In this document: positions 1 to 6,787 of the stretch, piece by piece
Position numbering within the stretch: position 1 is the stretch's first letter
How the letters are laid out: every line of letters starts with the position of its first letter
Source: Myxococcales bacterium
GTDB taxonomy: Bacteria > Myxococcota > UBA796 > SXON01
DNA: 42,508 nt
NCBI GenBank assembly: GCA_009692585.1
Contig: SHYX01000040.1
Coordinates: 1-42,508 of the forward strand
Direction: 5' to 3'
Notes under the pieces: generated by a model
Told to the model about the DNA's origin: nothing
Seen by the model: the letters and a program-made list of their open reading frames with translations, nothing else
Databases searched by the model: none
Program-made: the position numbers and the translations under genes

Positions 1-114
1 CAGGTTCTCGCCCGACAGGCGTTTGGGCCGGATGTCCTCGGCGAACGCTCGCCCGGAGATGGCGGTTCCCGAAAGGAGCGCCACCACCAGTAGTCCCTTC
101 TTCCATCCACTCAT
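1..114 (-). CDS. Partial secreted protein (N-terminus only)
   Basis: The reading frame opens with ATG at 114, preceded by a strong ribosome binding site (GGAGG about 6 bases upstream), and runs off the left edge after 38 codons. The N-terminus is a clear Sec signal peptide: a lysine pair (K5-K6), a hydrophobic core of about 11 residues, and a likely signal peptidase I site after ALA-type residues near 23-25 (AFA, then EDIRPKRL). Too little mature protein is present to assign a function. It is the last gene of the minus-strand set of the mobile element that is visible here. Confidence 0.6.
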   Translation of the reverse strand, partial: MSGWKKGLLVVALLSGTAISGRAFAEDIRPKRLSGENL

Positions 115-133
115 AGAACACCTCCACGCCATC

Positions 134-301
134 CTACCCCACGGCGGCGGCCCGTGTGCTCGGCAGCAGCGAGCTCCACCACCGGACCAGCGCAGCGAGG
201 TCGGGGATCGGCACCATCGCCGCACGGTGGAGCTGGTCAGGCTTCGCCCCCAGCGCGGCCAGGTGCTCCAGCAGCTCGGCGCGTTCGAGCTGGTCAGCCA
301 C
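134..301 (-). CDS. Small hypothetical protein (55 aa)
   Basis: A GTG start at 301 lies inside the end of the upstream membrane-protein gene (GTGGCTGA, an 8-base overlap), with a GGGAG about 10 bases before it. Both points suggest translational coupling. The product is short and largely helical (VADQLERAELLEHLAALGAKP at the N-terminus) with a Trp pair near the middle. A longer in-frame ORF begins at 394, but that start would overlap the upstream gene by 100 bases and has poorer coding character. No family was recognised. Small coupled genes like this are common in phage-like elements. Confidence 0.4.
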   Translation of the reverse strand: MADQLERAELLEHLAALGAKPDQLHRAAMVPIPDLAALVRWWSSLLPSTRAAAVG

Positions 302-653
302 CGTCCGGCCGCTCCCTCGCAGCACGGTTGCGGGCGGCGCGCTCCGTGAGTAGGGCCTTTGCGGCATGATCGCTCTCTTCGGTGTCGAGTTCACGGCGAA
401 GCTCCCGGAGATCTCTCTCCCGCTTTTTCACCACAGCGCGGCTTGGGGGGAGCGCAATGGCGACGACCGCCCCGAAAGGCCCAAAGCAGAACCCCAACAG
501 CGCACCATCCACCCCCCGTCCCCGAGTTGATCCAGCGATGCCGCCCAGCAGCGCACCGACAACAAGCACAACAAGCAGCCAAAGAAGCATGACGGCCAAG
601 TCCAGGATGAGCGTCAGGGTACACCCGCGGCACGCCTGACGCATCCGGGCCAC
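294..653 (-). CDS. Small membrane protein with charged helical tail
   Basis: Up to 119 residues from a GTG at 653; an ATG at 644 is an alternative start and the choice is uncertain. The N-terminal half holds two hydrophobic segments separated by a short polar loop (about residues 14-40, rich in Leu/Val, and about 50-68). They are followed by a strongly charged Arg/Glu/Lys tail typical of an amphipathic helix or coiled coil. This suggests a small inner-membrane protein with a cytoplasmic tail. It sits among small genes of the mobile element and overlaps the next gene by 8 bases. No known family was recognised; a holin-like or superinfection-related role is possible but unsupported. Confidence 0.45.
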   Translation of the reverse strand: MARMRQACRGCTLTLILDLAVMLLWLLVVLVVGALLGGIAGSTRGRGVDGALLGFCFGPFGAVVAIALPPSRAVVKKRERDLRELRRELDTEESDHAAKALLTERAARNRAARERPDGG

Positions 654-795
654 CCCGTTTCATACCTCCGGCGGGGGGTGCTCACCGCTGGCAGGTGGTC
701 GCGCCCGTCGTTGGCACCCATGCCAGCAGGGGGCTGCTCGCGGGCAGCCTCGCGGACGGAAAGCAGATCGCTGTGTCATCTTCCCCGGCCTAGAG

Positions 796-1296
796 TCAGG
801 GGGGGAGCACACGCCTCCGACGCGCCATCTCCGCTCGCACGGCCTCGGGGTCGTATAGCGCGTCAGCCTCCGCCGGTGCCGTCGTGTTGCGGTCGAAGGC
901 GAGCACGTCCGCAGCCCGGCTCAGGAGCGTGTCGAGCGCCCGCGCGGCGGCGGCCACCTGGTGCATGTCGACGTCGTCGCCGTCGACAGCTCGGCGGGTC
1001 GCGTCCGCGAGGTAGCGGGTGACGTTGCCGATGGTGCCTCGAAGGTCGGCCCGGAGCTGCGGCCCCAACGCCTCCGCCATCGCTGACGCCCGCGCATCGC
1101 GACCGCGAATCGGCTCGCGCGCGCGCGTCACCGACTCGCGAGCCGTATCCGGGGCGAGCCTCAGCGGTGCCGCGTTGTGCTCCCGCACCCATCGCGCCAC
1201 GTTGCCAGATGGAACACCGTACTTCGCCGCGGCTTCGCGGTGCGTCATGCCCGAGAGGACCGCTTGGACCACGGGGGCTCGATCGTGATTCACCAC
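796..1296 (-). CDS. HTH DNA-binding protein, small-terminase-like
   Basis: 166 residues from GTG at 1296; a second GTG follows immediately. Residues about 19-40 form a homeodomain-like helix-turn-helix (HREAAAKYGVPSGNVARWVR), the pattern of transposase or small-terminase-subunit N-termini that recognise DNA. The rest is helical and charged, with a C-terminal Arg-rich stretch. In phages a small terminase binds the packaging site, and in transposons such domains bind the ends. Its position a few kilobases from a replication gene in a mobile element fits either. No large terminase gene is visible next to it, so the packaging role is only a suggestion. The DNA-binding call is firmer than the specific role. 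Confidence 0.55.
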   Translation of the reverse strand: MVNHDRAPVVQAVLSGMTHREAAAKYGVPSGNVARWVREHNAAPLRLAPDTARESVTRAREPIRGRDARASAMAEALGPQLRADLRGTIGNVTRYLADATRRAVDGDDVDMHQVAAAARALDTLLSRAADVLAFDRNTTAPAEADALYDPEAVRAEMARRRRVLPP

Positions 1297-1299
1297 GAT

Positions 1300-1458
1300 T
1301 CAAGCATAGCCTCGTCGGCGGAGCGCGGGGTCGTCCGGCGTCAACCCCGTCGCCCTCGCGACCCTCGCCAGCATCACCGGCCCGGTCTCGGCGTCGTCGT
1401 GAAAGGCCCAGGTGTAGTCAGCCCAGCCCGCGCGGCGTCGGCGATGGATTGTGCGCAT
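1300..1458 (-). CDS. Small hypothetical protein (about 52 aa)
   Basis: The open frame ends 3 bases before the next gene. From the ATG at 1458 it encodes about 52 residues beginning with a basic Arg/His run and continuing with GWADYTWAFHDD, with GC-rich third positions in the second half. In-frame ATGs also exist at 1467 and 1545. The longest version would run through the repeat at 1454-1473 and has non-coding-looking composition, so a short form is preferred. No family was recognised and it may not be a real gene. Confidence 0.3.
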   Translation of the reverse strand: MRTIHRRRRAGWADYTWAFHDDAETGPVMLARVARATGLTPDDPALRRRGYA

Positions 1459-1567
1459 TCTGCTCATTCTGCGCTGAGCATGGTGCCAACGGCGTCGGGG
1501 GCACGACAACAGCGGAGGTTTGCCCGACGAGTCCTTACCGCACATTCCGCAGAATACGCAGAATGGC
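1454..1567. repeat. Paired 20-bp inverted repeats containing four GCAGAAT words
   Basis: On the minus strand, 1473 to 1454 reads CGCAGAATGAGCAGAATGCG. On the plus strand, 1548 to 1567 reads CGCAGAATACGCAGAATGGC. The two copies match at 16 of the first 18 positions and face each other across about 74 bases. Each copy contains GCAGAAT twice with a 9-base period, giving four iteron-like words in two inverted pairs. The right copy ends directly before the primase-helicase stop codon (1568-1570). Possible roles are a replication origin or iteron array for the adjacent replication protein, a regulator-binding site, or a long stem in the transcript. What is seen is the repeat; the role is inference. 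Confidence 0.65.
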
Positions 1568-4240
1568 TTACGGGCGGGTCCACATCGGGTTCACCGCGTA
1601 TCTGGGCGACGGCTTCCTACCCCGCTTACCCGCCGGGCGGGGCGCAGCTTCAGCCCGAAGGTACCCATGTTCAACGAGGATCGCGAGCGCCTTGCGGAAG
1701 GCGTCCATGCGCCCGAACCGCCCTCGATTGCCGTTGTAGGCGTCCCGTTCCACGAACGCATCGCCACCGTGCGCCGCGACCCACCCGAGCACGTGCCGAG
1801 CCGCCGTCAACTCGGGGTCGGCACCCATCATGGCGAAGGCCGCCCGCGCGTGCTCCGTCAGGTACTGGCCGATCGCGATCGCATCGCGCACCGTGTCCAC
1901 GCCCACACGGAACTCCCAGGGGTGTGTCCGTTCGGCGCGCTCGACCATGTGGAGGATGGAAGCGATGCGGACGACGGCACCGGAGAGTTTTCCTCCCCAG
2001 TCCGCCATGTGCCCCAGGTCGCCGGCCTCTCCCAGCCGGGGTTCGAGCGCCGCCATGAACTCCTTCAATGCCAAACACGCCGACTCATCGAACTGAAGCT
2101 CAGGGGGGGCGGAGCTGGGGATCGGCAGAGCGAGCAAGCGACGGACGAGGCCCCGGTAGGCGGCCCGAGCGGTTGTCGGCATCGGTGGCGCCTGGGCTGG
2201 GCGCGTTCCCACGGTACTGCGCGGGATGGCGTAAAGGAATCGGCCCAGCAGCCCGCGGCCCCGAAAGCCCGGGTTCTCCGCGAGACCGCGCACCACGTCG
2301 GGCTGGATCGCGAGGATCATTGAAAGAGCCGGGCTGTCGATCTGCTCCGGCGGGCGACCCACTCGGTCCACGCGGATTGCGTCGCCCGCGTGACCTTTGA
2401 GGATCACGTCGATGTTGGGCACGCCGTCCGAATATCGCCCGCCCATCATGGCGAACGGCCCACCCTCGGCGGAGATCAGCGCCATCCGGCCGCCGTGCTC
2501 CGCGAGCATTCCGACGAGCCGCTCGGGGGTCACGTCATCGCAGAAGTACCGAGGCGCGACCGGCAGCGGCGCCGCGTCCCGGTCCTGCGCTGCTTTGATC
2601 GCAGCGGCGGTGAGGCTGTCGCGGTCCGTGTCCGCCTCCGCCTTCGCCGCGGCGCTCTCCGCAGCGCGCACCCGGGCATCGAGTATCTTGATCTTCATCT
2701 TCGCGGCTTGGATGTCGGGAGCGAGGCGCGCGAACTCGCACTTCTCAGCGTCGAGCAGAGGTTGCACCACTTCGCCGAGCACGGCGCTCTTGCGGGAGCC
2801 AGGTTCCATCGCGACGGCGACGAACAGGTTCACCGGCTCGCTCCACCACGCGCACCCCCGCACGCGACCCGCCAGCGTGGTCGCACAGACGCCCAGGGCC
2901 GCCATCGCAGCCATGTCGGGCGGGGTAGCCGTGTTCTCGGCAAGCCCCTCCACGAAGGCACGCAGCACCGGGGGCAGCGACGCCAGCGGGAAGGGCGACG
3001 GGGCGAAGGCGTCGCCGATCGCGAGCGGAGCCTCCCAGCTGGAGGGCTCGCGCTCCTCGTCGTCGGCAGCGTCGCCGCCGCTGGCAGCGTGTCCCGCGTC
3101 GGTCCAAGGCGCGTCGTCGTCGGGCGGTGGCGGCTGCTCGTCGCCCTGGTGGTGGAACTTCCACGCGACCTGTTTCCAGCGCCTGTCTCCATCCGGCGGC
3201 AGCTCACCGAGCTGCTTCACGGCGAACAGTTGCAGCGCCGTCAACTCCTGCTCGGGGACCGCGAGCGGCCGAGCCTTCCCGTACCGGAGCCCGTCCCCCA
3301 CCGCGTGTGATACGTCGTTCCCGGTGCCGGTGGCCCGCCCGGCGGCGAGCAGGACCGCCTCAGCCTCAGTCTCGTCGATCGCGCCTGTCGCGACGTATCC
3401 GCCGACGGTGATCGAGCTGGAGAAGATGGCAGTCCTGCGGCCGTCGCCCGCCCGCCCGGCCTCAGCGATGCGTTCGCACGCGCCATGGAGCACGGCCGTC
3501 CCGTAGCGACGTTCGCGGCTGTCGCCGGGGAGCGTCGCCCGGATCACCGGCGGCGGGCCGCGTGGCACATCAATTGGCTTGGACGCGAGGAACAGCAGCC
3601 ATTCGGGCGCGGCGGCGGGATCGCGCTCGTCAGCCCACGAGTAGACGCCGCCCTTCCAGTGCCTCGACGGCGACGCGACGATGTACCCGCCATCCCCGCG
3701 CACATCGAGCCCGTGGATCCCTTCGATCTTCGCCCGACATCCCAGGGTGCGGCCGTGGAGCTTCAGCCACGCGGTCGTGTCGGCGTCGAAGCGGTAGAGG
3801 GCGTGCAGTCCTCCGCCTCCGGTCGCCGCCCAGCGCGTCGCGAGAGCTTCGCCGGTCGGGTCGCCGTGCTCACCTGCGACCTTCCCAACGTGCGCTAAGG
3901 CATCCGTCCCGGCGTCGATGTCGAGCGCCCAGAAGCGGGAGCCGCCTCCTTCTTTGCTCCCCGTGCGGATCCCAATGTTCGCGTCGGGCGTGCCGTCGCG
4001 CCCCCACCAGTTGCCGATGATCCGCTTGTCGAGCGTGGCATCGTAGAAGGCGTGCCCGTGTCGCCCGCACTCGCCGTGGCACCCGTGGCCGGGTTTGTGG
4101 GCGCTCCGGATCAGCGGGAGCTTCCCGGTGCTCTTGTCGCCGTGCTCGGCGGGCTGTAGCGGGAACACGGGCCAGCCCCGGAGCGCGTATCCAAGGGCCG
4201 CGTCGAGCATTTCGGTGTTAGAATCGTTGTCGTGGCGCAT
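1568..4240 (-). CDS. Bifunctional primase/polymerase (Prim-Pol) with DUF3987 helicase-like domain
   Basis: 890 residues, ATG at 4240 with GGAGC 6 bases upstream. The N-terminal third (about 12-210) matches the Prim-Pol domain of archaeo-eukaryotic primase-polymerases: a metal-binding DxD at D107/D109 and the glycine-rich GGGGLHALYRF motif with H146. A Cys/His cluster C54, C58, H61, H63 could bind zinc. The second half (about 390-790) resembles DUF3987, seen in plasmid and prophage replication proteins, with a degenerate P-loop-like EPGSRKS near residue 480. The protein probably primes and helps unwind DNA for autonomous replication of the element in the cytoplasm. The upstream neighbour is an AlpA/Xis-like regulator. 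The inverted repeat at its 3' end is a candidate cognate origin. Long plus-strand ORFs across this gene are antisense shadows. Confidence 0.85.
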   Translation of the reverse strand: MRHDNDSNTEMLDAALGYALRGWPVFPLQPAEHGDKSTGKLPLIRSAHKPGHGCHGECGRHGHAFYDATLDKRIIGNWWGRDGTPDANIGIRTGSKEGGGSRFWALDIDAGTDALAHVGKVAGEHGDPTGEALATRWAATGGGGLHALYRFDADTTAWLKLHGRTLGCRAKIEGIHGLDVRGDGGYIVASPSRHWKGGVYSWADERDPAAAPEWLLFLASKPIDVPRGPPPVIRATLPGDSRERRYGTAVLHGACERIAEAGRAGDGRRTAIFSSSITVGGYVATGAIDETEAEAVLLAAGRATGTGNDVSHAVGDGLRYGKARPLAVPEQELTALQLFAVKQLGELPPDGDRRWKQVAWKFHHQGDEQPPPPDDDAPWTDAGHAASGGDAADDEEREPSSWEAPLAIGDAFAPSPFPLASLPPVLRAFVEGLAENTATPPDMAAMAALGVCATTLAGRVRGCAWWSEPVNLFVAVAMEPGSRKSAVLGEVVQPLLDAEKCEFARLAPDIQAAKMKIKILDARVRAAESAAAKAEADTDRDSLTAAAIKAAQDRDAAPLPVAPRYFCDDVTPERLVGMLAEHGGRMALISAEGGPFAMMGGRYSDGVPNIDVILKGHAGDAIRVDRVGRPPEQIDSPALSMILAIQPDVVRGLAENPGFRGRGLLGRFLYAIPRSTVGTRPAQAPPMPTTARAAYRGLVRRLLALPIPSSAPPELQFDESACLALKEFMAALEPRLGEAGDLGHMADWGGKLSGAVVRIASILHMVERAERTHPWEFRVGVDTVRDAIAIGQYLTEHARAAFAMMGADPELTAARHVLGWVAAHGGDAFVERDAYNGNRGRFGRMDAFRKALAILVEHGYLRAEAAPRPAGKRGRKPSPRYAVNPMWTRP

Positions 4241-4294
4241 GTCGGTGCTCCATGAGCAGCGGTCGGGGTGCGAAGCCTCGGCCGCTGCGCCGTT

Positions 4295-4537
4295 TCAGGT
4301 GGTAGTGGTGCCAGCGGGAGAAGCGGCGACGGCCTCGGCCGCGGTGCTGCGGAACGTCCGCGCGCCGAGCCAGGCATCGAGGTCGGCGCGTCGATAGAGA
4401 ACGCGGCCCATCGGCCCGCCGAGCCGGATGTACGGGGGGCCGCGGCCGGTAAGTCTCCACTTGCGGAGCGTTTGCCCGCGCATGCCGAGTATCGCCGCGA
4501 CTTCGGCGCTGCTGAGCAGCGTGAGGTCAGCGGACAC
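4295..4537 (-). CDS. AlpA/excisionase-like HTH protein
   Basis: 80 residues from GTG at 4537, chosen because GAGG lies about 6 bases upstream and the GTG sits inside the end of the upstream gene (11-base overlap), a coupled pair. An upstream ATG in the same frame exists at 4744 but would cross the preceding gene and its promoter region. The sequence is a MerR-like winged helix of the HTH_17 type: LLSSAEVAAILGM, then TLRKWRLTGRGPPYIRLG, then VLYRRADLDAWL. Proteins of this kind act as excisionases for tyrosine recombinases or as AlpA-type activators. They bind DNA next to the attachment site or at integrase promoters. No integrase is visible nearby, so either role is possible. Confidence 0.8.
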   Translation of the reverse strand: MSADLTLLSSAEVAAILGMRGQTLRKWRLTGRGPPYIRLGGPMGRVLYRRADLDAWLGARTFRSTAAEAVAASPAGTTTT

Positions 4538-4700
4538 GAGGTGCCTCGACGGGCGCGACGGTCTCGCCGTCCCTGACGAGCCCTTCGATAAGGTATCGAA
4601 CGATGACGTTCGAGCGTGTTCGGATCTGCTTGGCCTTGACGCGATCGAGCGCGTCGAGGAGTGAGCGGGGGAGGCGCATCGAGAGAGGTGGAGAACGCAT
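4527..4700 (-). CDS. Ribbon-helix-helix (CopG/Arc-like) DNA-binding protein
   Basis: 57 residues from ATG at 4700; an ATG at 4679 is also possible, and neither has a clear Shine-Dalgarno sequence. The core SMRLPRSLLDALDRVKAKQ followed by RTRSNVIVRYLIEGLV has the short beta strand, then two helices with the conserved SN turn, typical of the MetJ/Arc superfamily of dimeric DNA-binding proteins. The gene overlaps the downstream AlpA/Xis-like gene by 11 bases. It is transcribed divergently from the Cro/CI-like regulator. A 10-bp tandem repeat lies immediately upstream of its start and is a natural candidate operator. It likely controls the element's decision region. Confidence 0.7.
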   Translation of the reverse strand: MRSPPLSMRLPRSLLDALDRVKAKQIRTRSNVIVRYLIEGLVRDGETVAPVEAPRVR

Positions 4701-4763
4701 GCACACCGGGTATTGCCGGGTGTTGCTTTTCGGATAAACAACAATTGCCCTCATGGAGCAACC
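4701..4763. promoter_or_regulatory. Divergent control region between RHH gene and Cro/CI-like gene, with tandem repeat
   Basis: This 63-base gap separates two divergent regulator genes. It contains a perfect-spaced tandem repeat CCGGGTATTG / CCGGGTGTTG (4706-4725, one mismatch, 10-bp period, so one helical turn). It also has an inverted pair GTTGCT (4722-4727) and AGCAAC (4758-4763). The arrangement resembles phage immunity regions where one or both products bind tandem operators. Promoter hexamers are not convincing by eye, so no -35/-10 is called. Confidence 0.5.
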
Positions 4764-5687
4764 TTGACCACCACCATCGCTTCGCCCTTTCAACAGCTTC
4801 TTTCTGAACTTCTCAAGCCGGAAAACGGCAAAGCCACCACGCAAGCGAAACTCGCGGCCGCGATCAGCATGAGCCCGGGGAGGCTCTCCAAGATCGTGAA
4901 CGGCATCGACCCCCCGCCCGATGTGGCGGTCTGTCGCAACATCGCCAAGTTCTTCGGCCCCAGAACCTCGCCGGAGGCGCTGATCGCGGCGGCGGCCCCG
5001 GAGCGCGCCCGGCGCCTGAGCGACAGCAAGGACATCGCCGCTGTCTTTGAGGCCCGCATCGCCGACTTGGAGCGTGATCTCGTCGTGGCGCGGGAGAACA
5101 CAATCCAACGCGTACTCGACGCCGAGGCGCGCTTCGAGGCCCTGCTCGCTTACTTCCGCCGAACCGACGCCATCGACAAGTTCCTCTTCACGGACGAGGA
5201 GAACTGCGCTCGCCACGAGATGTGGAAGGTGGGGAACGAACGGGACGACGACCGCGCCATCTTCGGCCGCGGGGTGATCGCGCTGTTCGCGACGGTGCGA
5301 CAGCAGCCCCACCGCCTCCATTGGCTACCGGAGGCCCTGGACACGTTCCGGAGGATTCGGAGCATAGACGCACGATTTATGGCGATCGAGTCGTTCAAGT
5401 TCGCGGCTCTCGGCGCGGTGACGGCTCAGGAGGCCACGATGAACGAGCCGATGCCCGAAGACATCGCCCTGCACGACTTCAAGAATGATCGAGTCGAGCC
5501 GGGGCCGCCGCTGGTGGGCGTGGAGGTGCGCCACATTCCCGACGCGACCTACGTCGAGCGGACGATCGAGGAGCACATCGCGGAGTTCGCTGCCCAGTGG
5601 TCGGGCTCCGCTGGTGGCGGACCCGCTCCTCCGATCACCGCCCCCGCCGCCGCCTCGGCCCTCCCCGCGCCGAAGCCCACCGAGTAG
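4764..5687 (+). CDS. Cro/CI-like HTH regulator
   Basis: 307 residues from TTG at 4764, preferred because GGAG lies 5 bases upstream; the frame is open further back to 4713 but without a ribosome binding site. Residues about 27-48 (TQAKLAAAISMSPGRLSKIVNG) form a Cro/CI-type helix-turn-helix. Residues about 85-135 are charged and helical, compatible with a coiled coil (EARIADLERDLVVARENT). The middle has no recognised fold, and the C-terminus is Pro/Ala-rich. It lacks a visible LexA/CI-type self-cleavage peptidase. It is the only plus-strand gene of the element and sits nearest the tRNA. Divergent orientation from the RHH/Xis genes suggests it acts as the element's repressor. Confidence 0.65.
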   Translation: MTTTIASPFQQLLSELLKPENGKATTQAKLAAAISMSPGRLSKIVNGIDPPPDVAVCRNIAKFFGPRTSPEALIAAAAPERARRLSDSKDIAAVFEARIADLERDLVVARENTIQRVLDAEARFEALLAYFRRTDAIDKFLFTDEENCARHEMWKVGNERDDDRAIFGRGVIALFATVRQQPHRLHWLPEALDTFRRIRSIDARFMAIESFKFAALGAVTAQEATMNEPMPEDIALHDFKNDRVEPGPPLVGVEVRHIPDATYVERTIEEHIAEFAAQWSGSAGGGPAPPITAPAAASALPAPKPTE

Positions 5688-5721
5688 CCACCGGGTCGCT
5701 CCGCCCGCGACTTCCCGCCCC

Positions 5722-5743
5722 GGTACGACTCAGGTACGACTTA
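5722..5743. repeat. Tandem 11-bp direct repeat GGTACGACTCA / GGTACGACTTA
   Basis: Two directly adjacent copies of an 11-bp word with one mismatch lie between the regulator stop codon and the tRNA 3' end. Short direct repeats near a tRNA junction are often recombinase arm-type or excisionase sites, so this may belong to the attachment region of the element. Chance or another protein-binding role is possible. Confidence 0.45.
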
Positions 5744-5770
5744 GCCCCGAGTCGGCCCCCAGGAAGCAGA

Positions 5771-5808
5771 AAGGCCCGCCCGGATAACCCGCGGCGGACC
5801 TTGCTTTT
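5771..5808. terminator. Bidirectional terminator-like hairpin
   Basis: AAGGCCCGCC (5771-5780) pairs with GGCGGACCTT (5793-5802) with one mismatch and a 12-base loop. It is followed by GCTTTTC on the plus strand. Read on the minus strand it is followed by CTTTCTGCTT. It can therefore end both the plus-strand regulator transcript and the minus-strand tRNA transcript. Confidence 0.6.
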
Positions 5809-5811
5809 CGG

Positions 5812-5888
5812 TGGCTCCCGCTCCCTGACTTGAACAGGGGACCCTCTGATTAACAGTCAGATGCTCTAACCAACTGAGCTAAGCGGGA
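5812..5888 (-). tRNA. tRNA-Asn (anticodon GTT)
   Basis: On the minus strand a complete cloverleaf folds: acceptor arms TCCCGCT / AGCGGGA, D arm GCTC/GAGC with the AGTTGGTTA loop, anticodon stem TCTGA/TCAGA around loop CTGTTAA (anticodon GTT, asparagine), variable region GGGTC, and T arm CCCTG-TTCAAGT-CAGGG. The discriminator is G and the 3' CCA is encoded (5812-5814). The body is 74 nt, 77 with CCA. Its 3' end faces the mobile element, which fits use as an integration site. Confidence 0.95.
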
Positions 5889-5968
5889 ATGAGCAGCCCA
5901 CCTAAGCGCCCCTCCCCCCACCGTCAAGCCCCGACCGCGGCGCCCCCCCCGCCGACGCCCCCGTCGCC

Positions 5969-6787
5969 TCAGGTTCGATTGTGAACCTTGAAAACCCGGC
6001 AATCGCGTGCCTCCGAACGGTGCTCCCCCGGCGGAGACGCCCCCCCCGACGCCACGGTCGCCGCCACGGTCGCCAGTGCCGCCACGCTTGGAACCGCCCA
6101 GGCCAGGGGGTTGGCCGTGCCCGTTCGCAGGGCGTGGGCGATCATGTTCCCCCAGGACGGCGCCGGCTCGGGAACCCCGAACGCGCCCAGGCAGGAAAGG
6201 GTCACTTCCGTCACGACGACCAGCCCCAGCGTGGCCAGCAGCTCGCGGCCGACAGGCGCGCGGGCGTTCGTCCACAACAGGTGGTACGCAAGGATCCGCC
6301 CATCGCCGATGCCGTGCCCGCGCGCCGCCAGGACGAATTCGGCTCGAAGGAGGGCATCGAGCCGCTCGTACACGGCCTCGACCACCGCCGGCACCGACGC
6401 CAACCCGCAAGCGACTGCGAGCGTCGTGGGCCCCCCCCGGAAGGCCAGGCACGCGAGCAACACCAGAACCAGCGAAGGAATGGCCGCAGCCCCCCCCGCG
6501 ACCCCACGAATCACTGCGGCGATCGGGCCGCCGTACCATCCCGCCAGCGTGCCCAACGGGATGCCAAGCCCTGCTGCGATCAGGATGGCGCCGCCGCCTG
6601 GAAGCAGCACGCTCCGGGCGCTGGCCAGGGCCCTTGCGAGCACGTCGCGGCCGAGGTGGTCGGTGCCGAACGCGTGCCCGAGCGTGGGTCCGAGATCGGG
6701 GGCTGCGGACTGCACGACGGCAAGCGCGTCGTACGGAACCACCGCGCCGACGACAAGAAGGGCAAGGAGGAGCGTTCGCAACTTCAT
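5969..6787 (-). CDS. ABC transporter permease, DppC/OppC-like
   Basis: 272 residues, last gene of the minus-strand transporter operon, overlapping the upstream permease by 4 bases (ATGA). The N-terminus is one membrane segment. It is followed by the DppC-family signature GTDHLGRDVLARAL (about 41-54) and several further membrane segments. The cytoplasmic EAA-type loop that contacts the ATPase is visible near residues 145-180 (EFVLAARGHGIGDGRILAYH). It would form, with the DppB-like permease, the inner-membrane channel of a dipeptide/oligopeptide importer. The C-terminal 25 residues are hydrophilic and unusual for the family. No ATP-binding gene follows; the next feature is a tRNA. Confidence 0.88.
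   Translation of the reverse strand: MKLRTLLLALLVVGAVVPYDALAVVQSAAPDLGPTLGHAFGTDHLGRDVLARALASARSVLLPGGGAILIAAGLGIPLGTLAGWYGGPIAAVIRGVAGGAAAIPSLVLVLLACLAFRGGPTTLAVACGLASVPAVVEAVYERLDALLRAEFVLAARGHGIGDGRILAYHLLWTNARAPVGRELLATLGLVVVTEVTLSCLGAFGVPEPAPSWGNMIAHALRTGTANPLAWAVPSVAALATVAATVASGGASPPGEHRSEARDCRVFKVHNRT

Larger units (their letters stand above)
1..5811. mobile_element. One end of an integrated phage-like or satellite element next to tRNA-Asn
   Basis: Inferred element. From the tRNA inward it carries a divergent Cro/CI-like regulator, a ribbon-helix-helix protein, an AlpA/Xis-like HTH protein, a Prim-Pol/DUF3987 replication protein, a HTH protein resembling small terminase or transposon DNA-binding proteins, and several very small ORFs. 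This is a typical accessory replication and decision module, and it stops abruptly at the 3' end of a tRNA gene, the usual attachment site of tyrosine-recombinase elements. Past the tRNA the content changes to ordinary chromosomal operons. No integrase, capsid, portal or large terminase gene is visible, and the far end is outside the window. It could therefore be a prophage, a phage satellite or an integrative element. The boundary at the tRNA is inferred from gene content, because no second att copy can be seen. Confidence 0.6.

Noticed and set aside
660..779. A 39-codon minus-strand ORF before the small membrane protein gene
   Set aside because: The start has only a weakly placed purine run before it, the product is Arg/Pro/Cys-rich, and its composition looks non-coding. 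The TGA-ATG overlap with another weak frame is likely chance.
2390..3506. Plus-strand frames of 306 and 369 codons over the Prim-Pol gene
   Set aside because: Two overlapping frames antisense to a well-supported replication protein, both with Arg/Ser/Ala-rich shadow composition.
5971..5988. Inverted repeat AGGTTC/GAACCT at the end of the DppC-like gene, as a terminator
   Set aside because: It lies within the last codons and is not followed by a T-run on the minus strand; only a 6-bp stem is formed.
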